This document shows, one piece after another, positions 51,772-64,000 of a stretch of DNA of 64,000 nt. A program made the position numbers and the translations under genes. A model generated the notes under the pieces. The model was not told where the DNA came from and ran no database searches. It worked only from the letters and a program-made list of their open reading frames with translations. The stretch's first letter is position 1; each line of letters starts with the position of its first letter. Where the stretch lies: positions 33,037,001-33,101,000 of the forward strand of contig NC_092587.1 of NCBI RefSeq assembly GCF_047663525.1, in the 5' to 3' direction. This DNA is from Anas platyrhynchos (Eukaryota > Chordata > Aves > Anseriformes > Anatidae).

Positions 51772-53983
51772 TTATTTGACTGTGTTTTGAGGCATATGAT
51801 CTGGCAAAAGTTGAGACCAAATTGTGGACTTGACAGCATACCCTGTGATATATACATGGCTGATGGCATCTGAGTACTTTAGTTGTGAGAAACTGAGAAC
51901 TGAGAAAAAGATAATGTATTCAGAATAATTTCAAAATATTTAGAAACATCTTGTCATTTCAACTTCAAGTATAGTTGGAAAAAATCTTGACAAGCTTAGG
52001 ACTTAAGATCAAATTTTAAATGAGGGAAAATAATATTCTGAAAAATGATTAATATTAAAGCACCATTTGTTCTTGTGCAAGAATAATTGCTGCAAATAGA
52101 AGCTTCCACAAGCCACTGCTGTAGCCACCCGTGGTAACATTAAGTAAAGCAGAAATGTTTGGGAGCGTGGAAGAGCATATGGTAAAGACTGGTGTGCTGT
52201 GCCTCCCCTTTCTATTCTCATTTTGGTGTCCTGAAAAAGCAACTAGTTCTTTCAACACCTGAAACAATAAAGTTATTTATTTATTTTTAATCTTTGTGTC
52301 TTACATTTGATTGCAAGCTCCAACTGAAGCTTTTCATGTGATCAGAGCATCTGCCATGTGTCCTGTCCATATGGAGTTGCTAGTAAAGCCACAAAGCTCG
52401 CATTGACTTTGTCAGTATTTTTTCACACAATTAGAGCATTTGCTTGTTATTTCTACTTTATCTAGGTAATTATTTTTATGAGGCTTGTAGGTCTACCATT
52501 ATGACAGAAGCTTCCACTCCCCTGTAAGTTTCACTGAAACTTGCAGTCCCCAGGGAGACAGAAAGCTACAGAGACAGACAGCCTGTCTGCATAAACCTTA
52601 TTTACTTGGGGGTACCGCCTTAGAAACAGAACAGATGAGCATAAGACTACAGTACCCAGAGCCTGAAGAAGAGAAAGTGGAAGACTCCATGCATCATCTG
52701 TCATTCGTGCCTTTAACTGTGCAATCAGATATGTTTATAGCTATATACATATGGCATAATTTATTTCAGTGGGTACCTTCACTTAGGAGCCAGTGTAGCC
52801 TCATTTACAGTTGAACTGATTGGCAAAAGGGAGTTACTGTGGCAGATATTTCTGATTTTAAAAAGTCATTGGATAATTCTGGTAAACAACTCTTGACAGT
52901 CCTCTGACCTGCTCAATTCAAAAACCTTTAAAAGTGCAGGGCAAAATGGACATCCCTCCATCCATTATTCATTCAGGTAAACTCATCCAATCATTACCAC
53001 TATTCCCTGAACTCAGTTTATGTTTTCCTTTCTTGGACTATAATTTCACCTGTAATGCTTTTGAGATCTACCACAAATTTAAAATGCAAAATTTGAGACT
53101 AAGATCACGATGCCATTTTTTGCCCAGGACACAGACATCTCTATCATTCATGTCAGTAAGTAACCAGAGGGAAGAGATTTATAAAGCAGCAAATCTTGAT
53201 GTTGGAAGAATGTCAGATCTGCCTTCAGATGATTTTTATAAGTTTATTATCGCGTGTTCTACTGTGCTTAAGAAAAAAGAAAAAAACAACAGTAGTGCAA
53301 TGTTTTATTTGTATTATTAAATAAAACACATTAAACAGGTATCCTGCATTTGAAGAAGTGGAAATAAATTGCCATTGTGATCTTTAGAAGGAGTTTTGCT
53401 CTTTTGCCCCTAGAACTAGATCAGCTTTTTTGAAGCAAATCCTTTATTTCTTGATCAACTCCCTGTGCCCTCATGGATGACCATGTTTTTTCCAGAAGAC
53501 AGCTGACTGCTAGAAGCTTGAAAAACAACACATGTTGAAGTAAAATAACTGCTGTGCTTTAACCAGCCAAGCCTGTTTTTCTATTGCTGCAAGCTTCTGT
53601 TCTTTTGGCTACAGAGAGCATCTGCTTTTAATGAACACAAATAAGGCAGTACAATACATAGGTATGTTATTACGAACTTTCTTTCCCTTTCTATGCAAAT
53701 ATGATTAGCAGCATGAATTCCAAATGCCTTCTTTGTAGTTTAAAAATAACTCCCTATTTTGATGGCATAGCTACAATAATTCTGATCATACACATTGGGA
53801 GAAGCGGCAAGATGACAATCTGGGAATCCTTTCCGGATTCCTTTGCCTTACATAGATCCATTAATACCTCTCTGGATTTGCTAGTGCTGATTTCTGTAGT
53901 TGTGTCTGCATTCAGTAGGACATCATGAAATCTGGTATGGGTAGAGACAATGGTAAGAATCTGATTCTGTTTTTGCTAGTAGG

Positions 53984-54013
53984 GTTTTTTTTTTCTTTTT
54001 TTTTTTTTTTTTT
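53984..54013. repeat. T-rich run
   Basis: About 29 T with a single C interruption. Confidence 0.9.
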
Positions 54014-57000
54014 CCCCGAGTGAAATGAAAGAAATTTTCCCAACTCACAGAGTTAAATTTTGAGAGCAAGATGGATTTTTATACTGGAACACCTTTGTCT
54101 TTTTCCAGCTTTGGTCTTTGGTCATTGTTACCTTTCTTTTCTTGAGTCATCAACACCAGCAAGTTTTCTTTTATCTTTTTGTTACTTATGAGATTTATGA
54201 TGTGACCCGTGGCTTGGACCCAGGTAAGCATCAAAGCATGTCCTCAGATGGTACATAAGAATTGTTTTTCTGAGGCTATCAGGTCATATATTCCATAGTT
54301 TGGGTAGTGCTGTTAGCAACTGCAGGATGATTTTACCTTTCCATTTCTTTAGATCTTCTGGCTGGGAAACTGTGAAGATACAGTCAATACTCTATTTTCT
54401 GACCCTGTCTATTCACCTCTGGTGGTTAGTTTCCAGCAGTTATTTACTTCTCTCAGACTGTTCTGGACCCTGTCATAATGGTGGAGGAATAGTTCAGTTG
54501 TTTTTGAGGGGAATTTAATTTGGTATGATAGGAAAAAAAATATTTTTCTGGCCTAGTTTCCAGCTTCTCTGAGCAACCAGTTCCTGTGTCCCACTTCAAC
54601 TTGTCCAAGAGAGACCTAGATCCCCAGTCCTGGAAGAGGTGATTTCTCCTAAGCAGAAAACCTCTGAATCAGTCAGTGCTGCTTTGGTTAAGAATGTTAA
54701 TTTTGGTGTAGGTATTCACAGGAGCTAGCAGTTTACTATGAGCTTTCTGACAGTGATTTTCTGAGACAACCACTTGCATAAAGTGAAGCAAATGGGTACA
54801 GCACCTGTCTGGAGTCACAGAGCTCCTCTCTGTATTCCCACCATTTTTGCAGAAGACAGAAATGTACTTTTCTCCCTGCCTTCTCTCCCTTCTCCCAGTT
54901 TATGTGTTTCTAATCTAATGGGAAGGAGATTTTACTGGAAACTAAGCTTTTGTTCAGTGAAGTCTGGCTCTGCATGCATTCAGCATTGGTTAAGAGAACC
55001 TCCTTTTGTTCCCAATAGCAGCCCCATTCAGCCTGAGGATTTAACTTGGGAGAACTCAAGGTTCTTGGGGAAATCAGCTTTACAATTTATCTTTACATCC
55101 ACCCAAGCGTATCACAAAACACTGCCAGGTAGCAATATTTTTTTAAAAGTACACTTGGAAGGAAAAAAAAAAAAAGAAAAAAAAAAAGCTAATTTTGTCT
55201 CCTTCCTAGTTTTACAAACTAATTAAGAATGTTTGAAAATCTTCATCAATATTTTGATTATCAGTATTTGATTGTTTCAATGTTGTATGACAAAGCCTCC
55301 TAAATAAAAAAGAATGTGTATATGTCTTGCATCCAAATATTGCAGAAATTTACAAGTGTGAGCAATACTTACATCAACACATGGTTTGATTATGGCAGTA
55401 GGGTCTAAATAGACCAAAAAAAAAAAAAAGAGGAAAAAAACCTTGTTAAGATTCTCTTTGAAAGTGTAAGGTGATGCATGCAGATTTCCTGCATGGGTTT
55501 CATTAACACAGAATCATTAAGCAGGTTTCCTAAGGCAATAAGGATTACGCAGTCCCTAGGTCCCTGTGTGCATCTCTGTTCTGTGGTAACAAAGTTTTAC
55601 TCTACTCTCCAATGTTAATCACATTTCTTAGATGAACAGATGCTTTGTTATTAAGTTACTAAAATTTATTGCATATCAAACTGTGTAAAAGAAACCCTTC
55701 CTGAGGGAAAACCTGTAGGACTCTCTTTCTGTCTGTTGGTCACCAGGTGAATGCTGAACAACTGAGCACAGCAGAGCTGTGAACCAGTCCCAGCACTGGA
55801 CTTGGAGGACATGGATAGTGAGGGGTTGTGGGGGAAGATGGGTGGCATCATGGGGAGGTGATGGGGCCTCATCTAAAGGAGAGAACCTGGGATTATGACA
55901 GGGCTGCAAGACCTGTGAGAAACAAAGCCTCAGGAATTCTATCATTGAAAGAACTCAATACTTTGCAATTTAAATGCAAAATATGAAATTTAAACTATGG
56001 TGATGCTTTATAGTGAGATACCCCCCACAGTGAAATGCAATTCTTGCAGCCTTCTTGCAGTTAGCTCTGAACTCTGATGTGGGACTTTGCCGGATTTGGT
56101 ATGAGTGCACAGTTCTGCTTTTATGAAGCCTGTGCTTGGCCTGGAATCAGTACACTCCTTCCAAACCATTTAGTATATTGTGTGGTAGTAAATTTTTATT
56201 CTGAAACACTTAATTTACAATGACATTTATATGCTTTATAAGCACTTATAACCTTAAAAAACATCTTCCTCTTCTGTCACAAAAAGATCACAGATGTGAC
56301 TGATGTCTCATTTCTGGTTGTGTTGTGGTATTATATTGCCTTGTTTCTACTTCCTTTTCTGATAGCTCTGGGAGCTCTCCACATAGTCTTCATAAAAATT
56401 TAAGAAGCCAGAAAAGTCCCTTTGGAGCCATGTAAGGTTCAGGCAAGGAAGGAGGATATGCCTGCTCAAAGTCATACTTTTAGGTAATGGCACTTTCAGG
56501 TCTAATTGCCTTCCAGAAAGGAAAATAACATGGAGAAATCTGAAGTGAACAAACTTGAAAACCCTCAACTTTTCCCAATCAGATCAGAAAGAAAATTCAA
56601 AGGAATTGATGTCTTGACAAAGCTGGATTACTTTCTCACGGGCAGTCAGAGAGGACAAAGTGCTTTACAAGTACTGTGTTAGTACCAGACTTTAGTATAC
56701 TGGATACTAAATTTATACTGGATTGGACCATCCAGTATAATTCTGGAACTTTTCCAACATACTGGGGGGAAAGAATGAGCAAAGAATCAATTGCTTCACT
56801 TTTATGAATGTTGTTTGATTTGTGTAGTTCAACATTTGTTCTTTCTGAGAGTTGAGCACAGAGGAGTATAATGGTGGTATTGCTGAGCTCATATGTAGAT
56901 AACAATGCATGGATTTGCAAGAGTCTTATGAAGATGGTTCCTATGATTACTATCATTTCACAGATGAAAAGCATGAGGAACAGAGACAGCTAATGACAGA

Positions 57001-57255
57001 TTTTCTAAATGAACTGGGGTAAATGGGGAAACTGGTCGTATACACTTTTATCTTTTCCTCTCCATTTTTTTCAGCATATTTTAGGTAAAAAAAAATCTTG
57101 CTTCAACTTTGAGGTAAGAAATGTAACTTCTAAAGTACTTTTTAAACCATGGGTGTTATGTTACAATGTGAATCCTTTCTTTGCAAGTTAATTAAGTGAT
57201 CTGTCACTTTACTTGTATTTAGAGGTAAAAATTCCAGAAAGTGAAGCTTGAATAT

Positions 57256-57257
<2 letters not shown>

Positions 57258-57291
<34 letters not shown>
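57258..57291. repeat. (CA)17 microsatellite
   Basis: 17 uninterrupted CA units; paired with the (TG)17 run at 57423-57456. Confidence 0.97.
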
Positions 57292-57293
<2 letters not shown>

Positions 57294-57407
57294 GTAGCAT
57301 ACGTTTCCTGAGCAGGTTTTGCTTTGGCGTCTGTTCTGCAGTGAAATAAGTATTTAAGTAAATGTCTTAAATGAGCTCTGCACAGCAACAAAAACATCAG
57401 GATTCCT

Positions 57408-57408
57408 T

Positions 57409-57463
<55 letters not shown>

Positions 57464-57464
57464 T
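57408..57464. repeat. (TA)n-(TG)17-(TA)n microsatellite
   Basis: 17 uninterrupted TG units at 57423-57456, bordered on both sides by TA runs. Inverted complement of the CA run 131 bases to the left. Confidence 0.97.
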
Positions 57465-57777
57465 AGAAAAACTTGATTTCCTTTTAAATATCTGGTAGTC
57501 AAAAGCTAATTTCCCAACTGTAAAGTTAATATTTACCATCATCAAAATTATCATCAATCAGCAATAAATTTACAAGAATACAGACATGGACATAATGCCT
57601 GATCAAATAGTGAGGGTGAATGAAAACTGTTGGAGTTTCAAGGGGCAAAGCAAGGGGCAAGGTAATTTCTGTGACACTCAGCACTAAGCTGCTTCTTCAC
57701 TACATACACTTCAGGGAAAGAATGGATTGTGACGCCTTGTGTTGTCTATGCAAGCAGCCTAAGATACATACCGATCT

Positions 57778-57821
57778 CCTTGTAATAACACAGATACTTC
57801 CTTGTAATAACACAGATACTT
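57778..57821. repeat. Perfect 22-bp tandem duplication
   Basis: A unit starting CCTTGTAATAAC and ending CAGATACTT occurs twice without mismatch. Confidence 0.95.
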
Positions 57822-57855
57822 GTACAATCTGTTTTTCAGAAATGCATTCAGGCAC

Positions 57856-57886
57856 AATTTATCAACATTAATAATGTTGATAAATT
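57856..57886. repeat. Perfect inverted repeat, 14-bp arms, 3-base loop
   Basis: AATTTATCAACATT, then AAT, then the exact reverse complement. AT-rich, so a weak stem. Confidence 0.95.
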
Positions 57887-60800
57887 TAAATTTAAATGAG
57901 AGGGGCGTCCACCACTCTCCATGATAGTCTTTTCCAATATTTACTCATCCTTACCCATAGTAACCTCTGCTTTATTTTAACCTTGATTTTGTATGGATTT
58001 AAATCATTGGCTCTGTTTGCATCTTCAACATGTGCATTTCACTGATAGGTGTGGAAGACAAAGGCATTCCAAGATGTCAACAATTTGGCATGACCCTGAC
58101 AAAAACCCATGCCCAAATCCATTATCATGCCTTTCTGTTACATCATACCAACACATGACTCAGTAAGCCTTCTCTGTCTGGGAATTTAGCTTCAAGCTTG
58201 TGTGTATCTGAGAGTAGAAAAAAACCATGCTTTTGCATGTAATAAATAAGAATGTTATTTTTGTTTTATGGTTAATTAGAAATTGACCTAGCTTTGCTTA
58301 GGAGTAATAAACATTACTGATACTGAGTCTGTCTGAAAAAGACTGGAACATGCAATTGCGAGAAATCCTTTTGATTCTGAAATTGTGTGTTTATCCTGGA
58401 TATGTCTAACATGCATATAATTTGATTCAAGCTTAGTGCAAGCCAGAATTAGAACAGCAGATTGCTTACTTTTAGGAAAAAGTGTAATCCAGGGCTTTAC
58501 TGCTTACATTATTTGTGTAATTAGAAAAAGACCATGGTTGATGTCACTGGTTTAATCTCCAACAAACTGGAGCATTTGATAACCTACTGACATTGAGGTC
58601 CAGAAGACTCTGGAACAATTTATCTAATCCACCACTGAAGGAAAAAATAATTTGTCTTTCACATATCATCATTACACTGCAAATGGAAATGAAACACAAT
58701 TTTCGAATTATTTAATCTATTTGATTACTTCTTTGAGAAGTCAATATTTTTATTCAAAGGTAAGGTGAGGATCGTGTCTAATATTTTTAAAACAGCAGTT
58801 CAGTGTTTGGATTTTCAAAGAAAAGTATGCTTGTTTCACTCTCAGATCTTGTTTAAGGATATATTCTTAGTTATTATAATACATGCTTCAGTCTTTGTCT
58901 GCTTTATGCCCATTAATCAAATTGAATTTAAGCATTTTAATTCACTGATTTTTAATCATGATTTAAATCAATGATCAGGAAAACTTAAGTATTTGTTTTT
59001 AACTTTTTTTTTTTTTTTTTTTTTTTGCATGGTAATTAAGATTCTGCATAATAGTATGCTAACTATAACTCATTTGAATCCTGACTTTCAGTGAAATTTG
59101 ACCTTTACACTTTTATGTTGAAGATTCATCTTGATGTACGAAAGACAAAATGCATCTAAGCTGAACAACTTCTGCAGTATTACATGTATTTATAAATGGT
59201 TTTAAAGTGTTTACAACATAGAAAAATGCAAACAATACATTTAGTCTTTACTAAGTAACTAATGTACAGTTCGCAAGTTGTGGCAAGCTGTATTTGATTG
59301 GAAATTAGGATCCACTTACACGCAAACCAGATTTCCTTTCTATTGAATTAGAAACCCTTCTTCAGTTCTTTAATAAAAGCAATAAAAATATCAGGTACTT
59401 AAATTGCTCTGTCATATGGAAGAAATACTGGTTGTGCTTATTGGCTTAACTGAATCAGGAGATGACTGAGTCTTTCAAAGATTTAGAATTAATAGATCCT
59501 CTGCATCTCTTTTTTTATTTCTGAACTGGAAGAATACAGGGTTTATCACTTTCTTGACTTTTGGTTTCTCAACCAAATAATCTGATTCATGGGCAAAAAG
59601 ACAAGGTCCTGAAAAAATGATAACTTTTTAGTCACTTTCTGTTCTAGGCAATTAGCCAATATAGTCCATCATTGTCAACTTTCTTTAAACTTCCTAAAAT
59701 CTTGTACTACTTCATTGACTACCATTTTAATGCTTGGTTTGAGTGATTGCTAATAACTAGGGACATGGAACTCTTTTTCCCTTTTGCGTTTAGGCATTTA
59801 ATTTAGTACCTTATATCTATAGTAGAGGCAAGTGCTTTGTTGATCTACCATTTTGCAAACTGCTATTTAATGTCAACCTTTGGCAGTTCCTTCATAAAAT
59901 TTTTTGGAGGTCTTTCCACATCTCATCAACATTCTCAGCAAAATTAATCCAACCATCACCTAAAGCTTTGTTTGGTAGTAAGTAAAATATTGGATAGTAA
60001 AGCACTATTTTAGAAATTCAGAAGGAGCTTTGATATAGAATAGCTAGTATCTTTAAAGTAACATATATAATTAATAATATTTCCAGTATATGTATTAATA
60101 ACACAAAGATAGACTTAGGAAAATTATTAAGTTTCAATTAATATTATTTTTTATGATAGTAGATGAGAGGAAAGCTATGAATATGCTTTATAATAAAGAA
60201 TAAGTAAGGAATTCAGTTAATTCTTTCACTCATGCTAACACCATTTCCTAATCATTGCTTTCAAAAGAATAATTATCCTAATGTCATTTCATTTTTATTG
60301 CTTGTTTTAAGAACATTTGCATTTGCTGTGCAAAGAAATGCATACTTCTTTTACTTTAAAACAATTCACGACAACAACATAAAAACAAAACCAATCAACC
60401 AACCAACCAAAACAAAACTTATTGAATCTCCTCGAGAATTCTCCATACAGGATCTTTATGGATATTTGCCTGTGTTATAGGAACTCTCCCTGAAGAATGA
60501 CAAGAGATTCCAATAAACAAAAAATAGAAATGAAAACTTGAGCTTTTAAACTGGAAAAAATAATGATAAAGGTTGGTAAAAGGAAAAATACCAATGTTAT
60601 GTCCATTACTGTGATTTAAATCCTCCATCAGTTATATGGAACTGTATCATTTTTATGAAGCTAGAGTTGACATAAGAGGTTAAATATACATTTGCCACTA
60701 ATTCTTTACAAAATTCAAAAAACACCCTCCATCCAGACAATCAGGGATGACTCTGTTACTTTGTACAAGGTTATGTATTAGTTAACGAATTTTAGTTTTT

Positions 60801-63800
60801 CTTTCATCTTGTTTAAACCAATCATAATTTGAAATCCATTTTAAACATATTTATTTAATAGAAAAAATCCTAACATTAAAAATATTTAAATAAATGTATA
60901 GGGAATTTTAATCTTTTAGGAGTCCAAAAATATAATGGCCCAGCAACTTAGGCCAGATAGCATCAATGAAAAACTTGCTTTCTGTAAGAAGCATGGGGGC
61001 TTTTGGAAGTTCACCTCTTGGTATGTGGTTGGTGAGGGGCCACTATTAATTTCAAATATTGAAATTAAATCTTGTTTGTTGTACTGAATTCAGCTGTTGG
61101 TGAAATGCTTTCTATATTCTTGACTAGATAGGTACATTCCAGCTTAAACTGTAGAATGCAGAAGATACATACATTATTTTACTTTTTTTTTTTTTTTCTT
61201 TCTAAAGGTTAGTAGATGATCTTTTAATCTTAGATATACACAAAATACATGCAGATAACAAAGTAAACAATCTCTTCCAGAAAAATCTTTGTCCCTAATA
61301 CACTCTCACATGATGACAAAATATTCTGGGGGAACAGCTGTCATTATACCCTCTCCTTTGCTTCTAGAAGAGGTTAAAACTTCAAGAAGGGAATGAGAAG
61401 CCTCCTAAGGTATGATTTCTTGTTTCTTTTTAGCTGTTATCTGCTTTTACAGGGACAGTTCTGCCTCCTCACCTATCTGGCTGTATATTCCTGCTGCTTC
61501 CCTCCAGCTGGGTCTAGTGCTTGTCCAGTCTCTAGAAAGCCAGTTCTGCTTCCCAAACCATCAGCAAACTAACTCAGGGACGAAAAGTCTACTGCTTCTA
61601 AAAACTTCTGTTTCAGTGAGCTGCACTGGGGAGCCAGGCAGAAAACGAGATGGAGAGGGAAAGAGTAAAAGTAGATTGGGATCTAGATGGGAGACAAGAA
61701 CCAATCTGCAGGGTGTTGTGTCCAGCCATCTCTTTGGATAAATGTGTATTTAGGAAGGTGGATTTGGCATTGGCTGAATGAGGAAAAGCAATTCATTGCA
61801 GCCTTCATTTTGAGTAAACACTTATTTTTGAGTAATCTGTATGGAAAAAATACAAGCTAGGCAAGGATGTACTTGTTGGGGAACTCAGAAAGAGGTTGTA
61901 CAAAGGAGTACTTCAGAGACAAATCCACCTATGTAAGTGCACAGCTTGACTTCTTGAGACTTCTCCATCTACAGCATTTCTGTAAATAATTTCCTGAGTA
62001 GAGACCTTGACATTCTTTTATGTTGTTTCAGTATACAGTTCATGAACCACTGAGGAGAATGAGTTTATTGTTGCATCAGAGAGACCTGACTGAACACAAG
62101 GTAGAATGTATGGTTCAGCATGTTTGTTATGGGTAGGTACCAGTATTACATTCACAGTTCTACTGAACTTGTTATTAAAGTGTAGTTCACAACTGGACAA
62201 AGATAGATTGCACACCAAAACAGTAAGCAATTCTTAGTTGGCTAAAGCTATATGTTGAGTGCAACATAAACTGCAGTAGCTGTATATGAAGAAAATGAAA
62301 CTGTTACAAATGTTATGTTACCCCTTTTTGAATTTGCATTTTCAAATAAAACATTTTGATCAACAAAAAATGAATTTAAAATTGTCCATTAAACAAAAAC
62401 CAAAATGCTCAAATGTTTGTAACAGTCTTGCTATATGAGCTTTCTCTGCTGGAACAAAACCCTATAGCATGTAGGATTTTGAAATGTTTGTGTCTTTTTC
62501 TCTGAGTTTCTCAAGGCTTCTCCACCTGAAAACACTATACATGTGGGAAAGGTGTGGAGATTCAGCGAAGGTAGTTTCTGTAGAGCTATCTACAGAGGTT
62601 AGTTTAACCAGAAGCTGAAAGTAGCCCCTCTTTATTGTAGCCCTAGCTATACTTAGGCTTTTCTGTATGTATGACAAGCTGAGTAAGACTCTGCAGTACA
62701 CAGTGAATGCTGCAGGTTTTCTCCTGACCCTCTCTCTCTGCCTTTTGTATACACTGTAGAAGGATAACTCTGACATGGAGAGAAATGGTTTAGGCTGGAG
62801 TCTAAGCTGGAGGTTGGGAATGAGGAATGGGAGAGGGAACAAGGAAGAAGAGAAGGCATATGAAGTGAGATGTATTGTAGGAAAGCTGGAAACTATTGCC
62901 ATATAGTTATTAAATGTAGGTTTGTAGAGCCCTTTCCGAGGCTAAATATGAGCAGAAAATGAAAGCTATTCCGTCTAGAGCTCTACTAGGGAAAAATAGG
63001 AGCTCAAAACTGAGCTCTTATCCATCTGCAACCTGAGAGCTCTTATCCCTTTGTCTTCATTGTGCTAAAATGTAGTGTGAGAACCTGCTGAACATATTGA
63101 CAGCAAAATACTCTAAAATATTATTTATCATTATTAATTAGTCCTTTTTGTACTGACAGTGTCTTTGTAACAGGAGAAAGAAAAATTTCCTTTTTAGGGG
63201 AAAAGGAAGACAATGGGCCTCTCAAAAGAGTTCAATGACTTAAGCTTTAGGAAAACAGGAGGACAATCTGCCAGAATTCTGTAAAATTTGCAATAGAAAA
63301 TGCTGTTACGTGTGGAAAGACAGATAAATTAAAAGTTTCAGAAGAGCTGTTCAAATAGAATTAGATACTTTGCTAAAATACAATTCCTTTCCCCTAAGAA
63401 AAATAAAATAAAAGTGTCTTAGTTTTATAATCTTTCATGGGAAAATTAGTCAGGATTTGTCACCTGATACCTGTAGAATTTTTCCTAGATTTACTAACAG
63501 AGCCACAGTTAAAAGCAGGAATGATGAAGTTTTATCTTCAGAGCCAAAATCTTTTCTTAATTGTACACAAATGCACCATCTGTATTGATGTAGACTGTGA
63601 ATATTTGCTGGTGTAGATTCTCATTTATTTGTTTGAGAGTCTGGAATGTTTTTATGCATTATAAGCCATATGTTACATGTGTTACATACATTACTGTGTA
63701 TATAATAATTATTTAAGTTATACTGTATACTGGTAATGACATGTAGAAATGTTTTGCTTAAATATATTAGTAACAATGGAACACTTCAATGAGCTGGAGG

Positions 63801-64000
63801 TAAAAATAGCACAATGTTCAATACTGTTCATCTTGCAGTGCTTTAGACGACCTGCATTACATGCACAATGCCTCAGCTTCACAGCAGCTAATACAGGTGC
63901 TGTGAATGTTTTCTTTGATCAAAATGATTATTATTTTTTTTAAATCTTGAAATTTCAGGCTGTTTATCATCCTATGTCCTGAAGGTCTCTAAGATGCCTT
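57887..64000. other. Non-coding, no gene recognised
   Basis: AT-rich sequence with homopolymers near 59004 and 61182. The largest frames (109 codons at 61412-61741, 146 codons at 62462-62902) show no domain. No repeat family recognised. Confidence 0.6.
59004..59026. repeat. T run of 23
   Basis: Uninterrupted T homopolymer. Confidence 0.95.

Larger units (their letters stand above)
45651..57257. other. Non-coding; possible first intron of a divergent gene
   Basis: No exon recognised. Small duplications and homopolymers only. Frames such as 54774-55226 (150 codons, ending in a Lys run encoded by poly-A) are not credible genes. The intron idea rests only on recalled AMIGO2/PCED1B synteny. Confidence 0.5.

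Noticed and set aside
54774..55226. 150-codon plus-strand frame
   Set aside because: No domain recognised; ends in a lysine run encoded by an A-rich tract.
62462..62902. 146-codon minus frame
   Set aside because: No recognised domain or splice context; probably chance.
1..64000. tRNA, rRNA, CRISPR or endogenous retrovirus
   Set aside because: No tRNA box pattern, rRNA-like segment, spaced direct-repeat array, LTR pair or gag/pol-like frame was seen on reading through; the absence is by eye, not by a search tool.

Overview
This is a bird nuclear-genome window, AT-rich, with long non-coding stretches, simple repeats and CR1 LINE fragments. Several CR1 pieces have the typical avian 3' end, with a short repeated tail based on ATTCTATG. 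Only one protein-coding gene can be supported: AMIGO2, a neuronal leucine-rich-repeat/immunoglobulin adhesion protein. Its complete 521-codon reading frame lies in a single exon on the minus strand at 36883-38448.

Layout. 1 to about 35 kb is non-coding DNA downstream of AMIGO2. It holds one young-looking CR1 tail (3914-4048), a CR1 3' fragment on the plus strand (7064-7306), a longer CR1 piece on the minus strand (13777-14240), a much older CR1-like segment (about 25320-26330) and many microsatellites. 34-36.8 kb holds candidate AMIGO2 poly(A) signals. A good splice acceptor lies just upstream of the AMIGO2 start (exon begins at 38521). 38.5-44.9 kb would be the 5'-UTR intron. A strong CpG island (about 44.36-45.65 kb) holds a GC box, a TATA-like element and a CAG|GTAACG splice donor on the minus strand, so it is the best candidate for the AMIGO2 promoter and non-coding first exon. 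45.65-64 kb contains no recognisable exon. By recalled mammalian synteny, where PCED1B starts head-to-head with AMIGO2, this side may be the first intron of PCED1B on the plus strand. That is inference only.

How it works together. The island would drive AMIGO2 leftward and probably a divergent transcript rightward. If the splice model is right, the AMIGO2 leader carries three upstream ATGs: a 16-codon uORF whose TGA overlaps the next ATG, a 35-codon uORF that crosses the splice junction and overlaps the main start out of frame, and a minimal ATG-TAA element in exon 2. This layered leader is the most interesting testable observation here. I found no sign of a new multi-gene system. Almost all other open frames look like chance.
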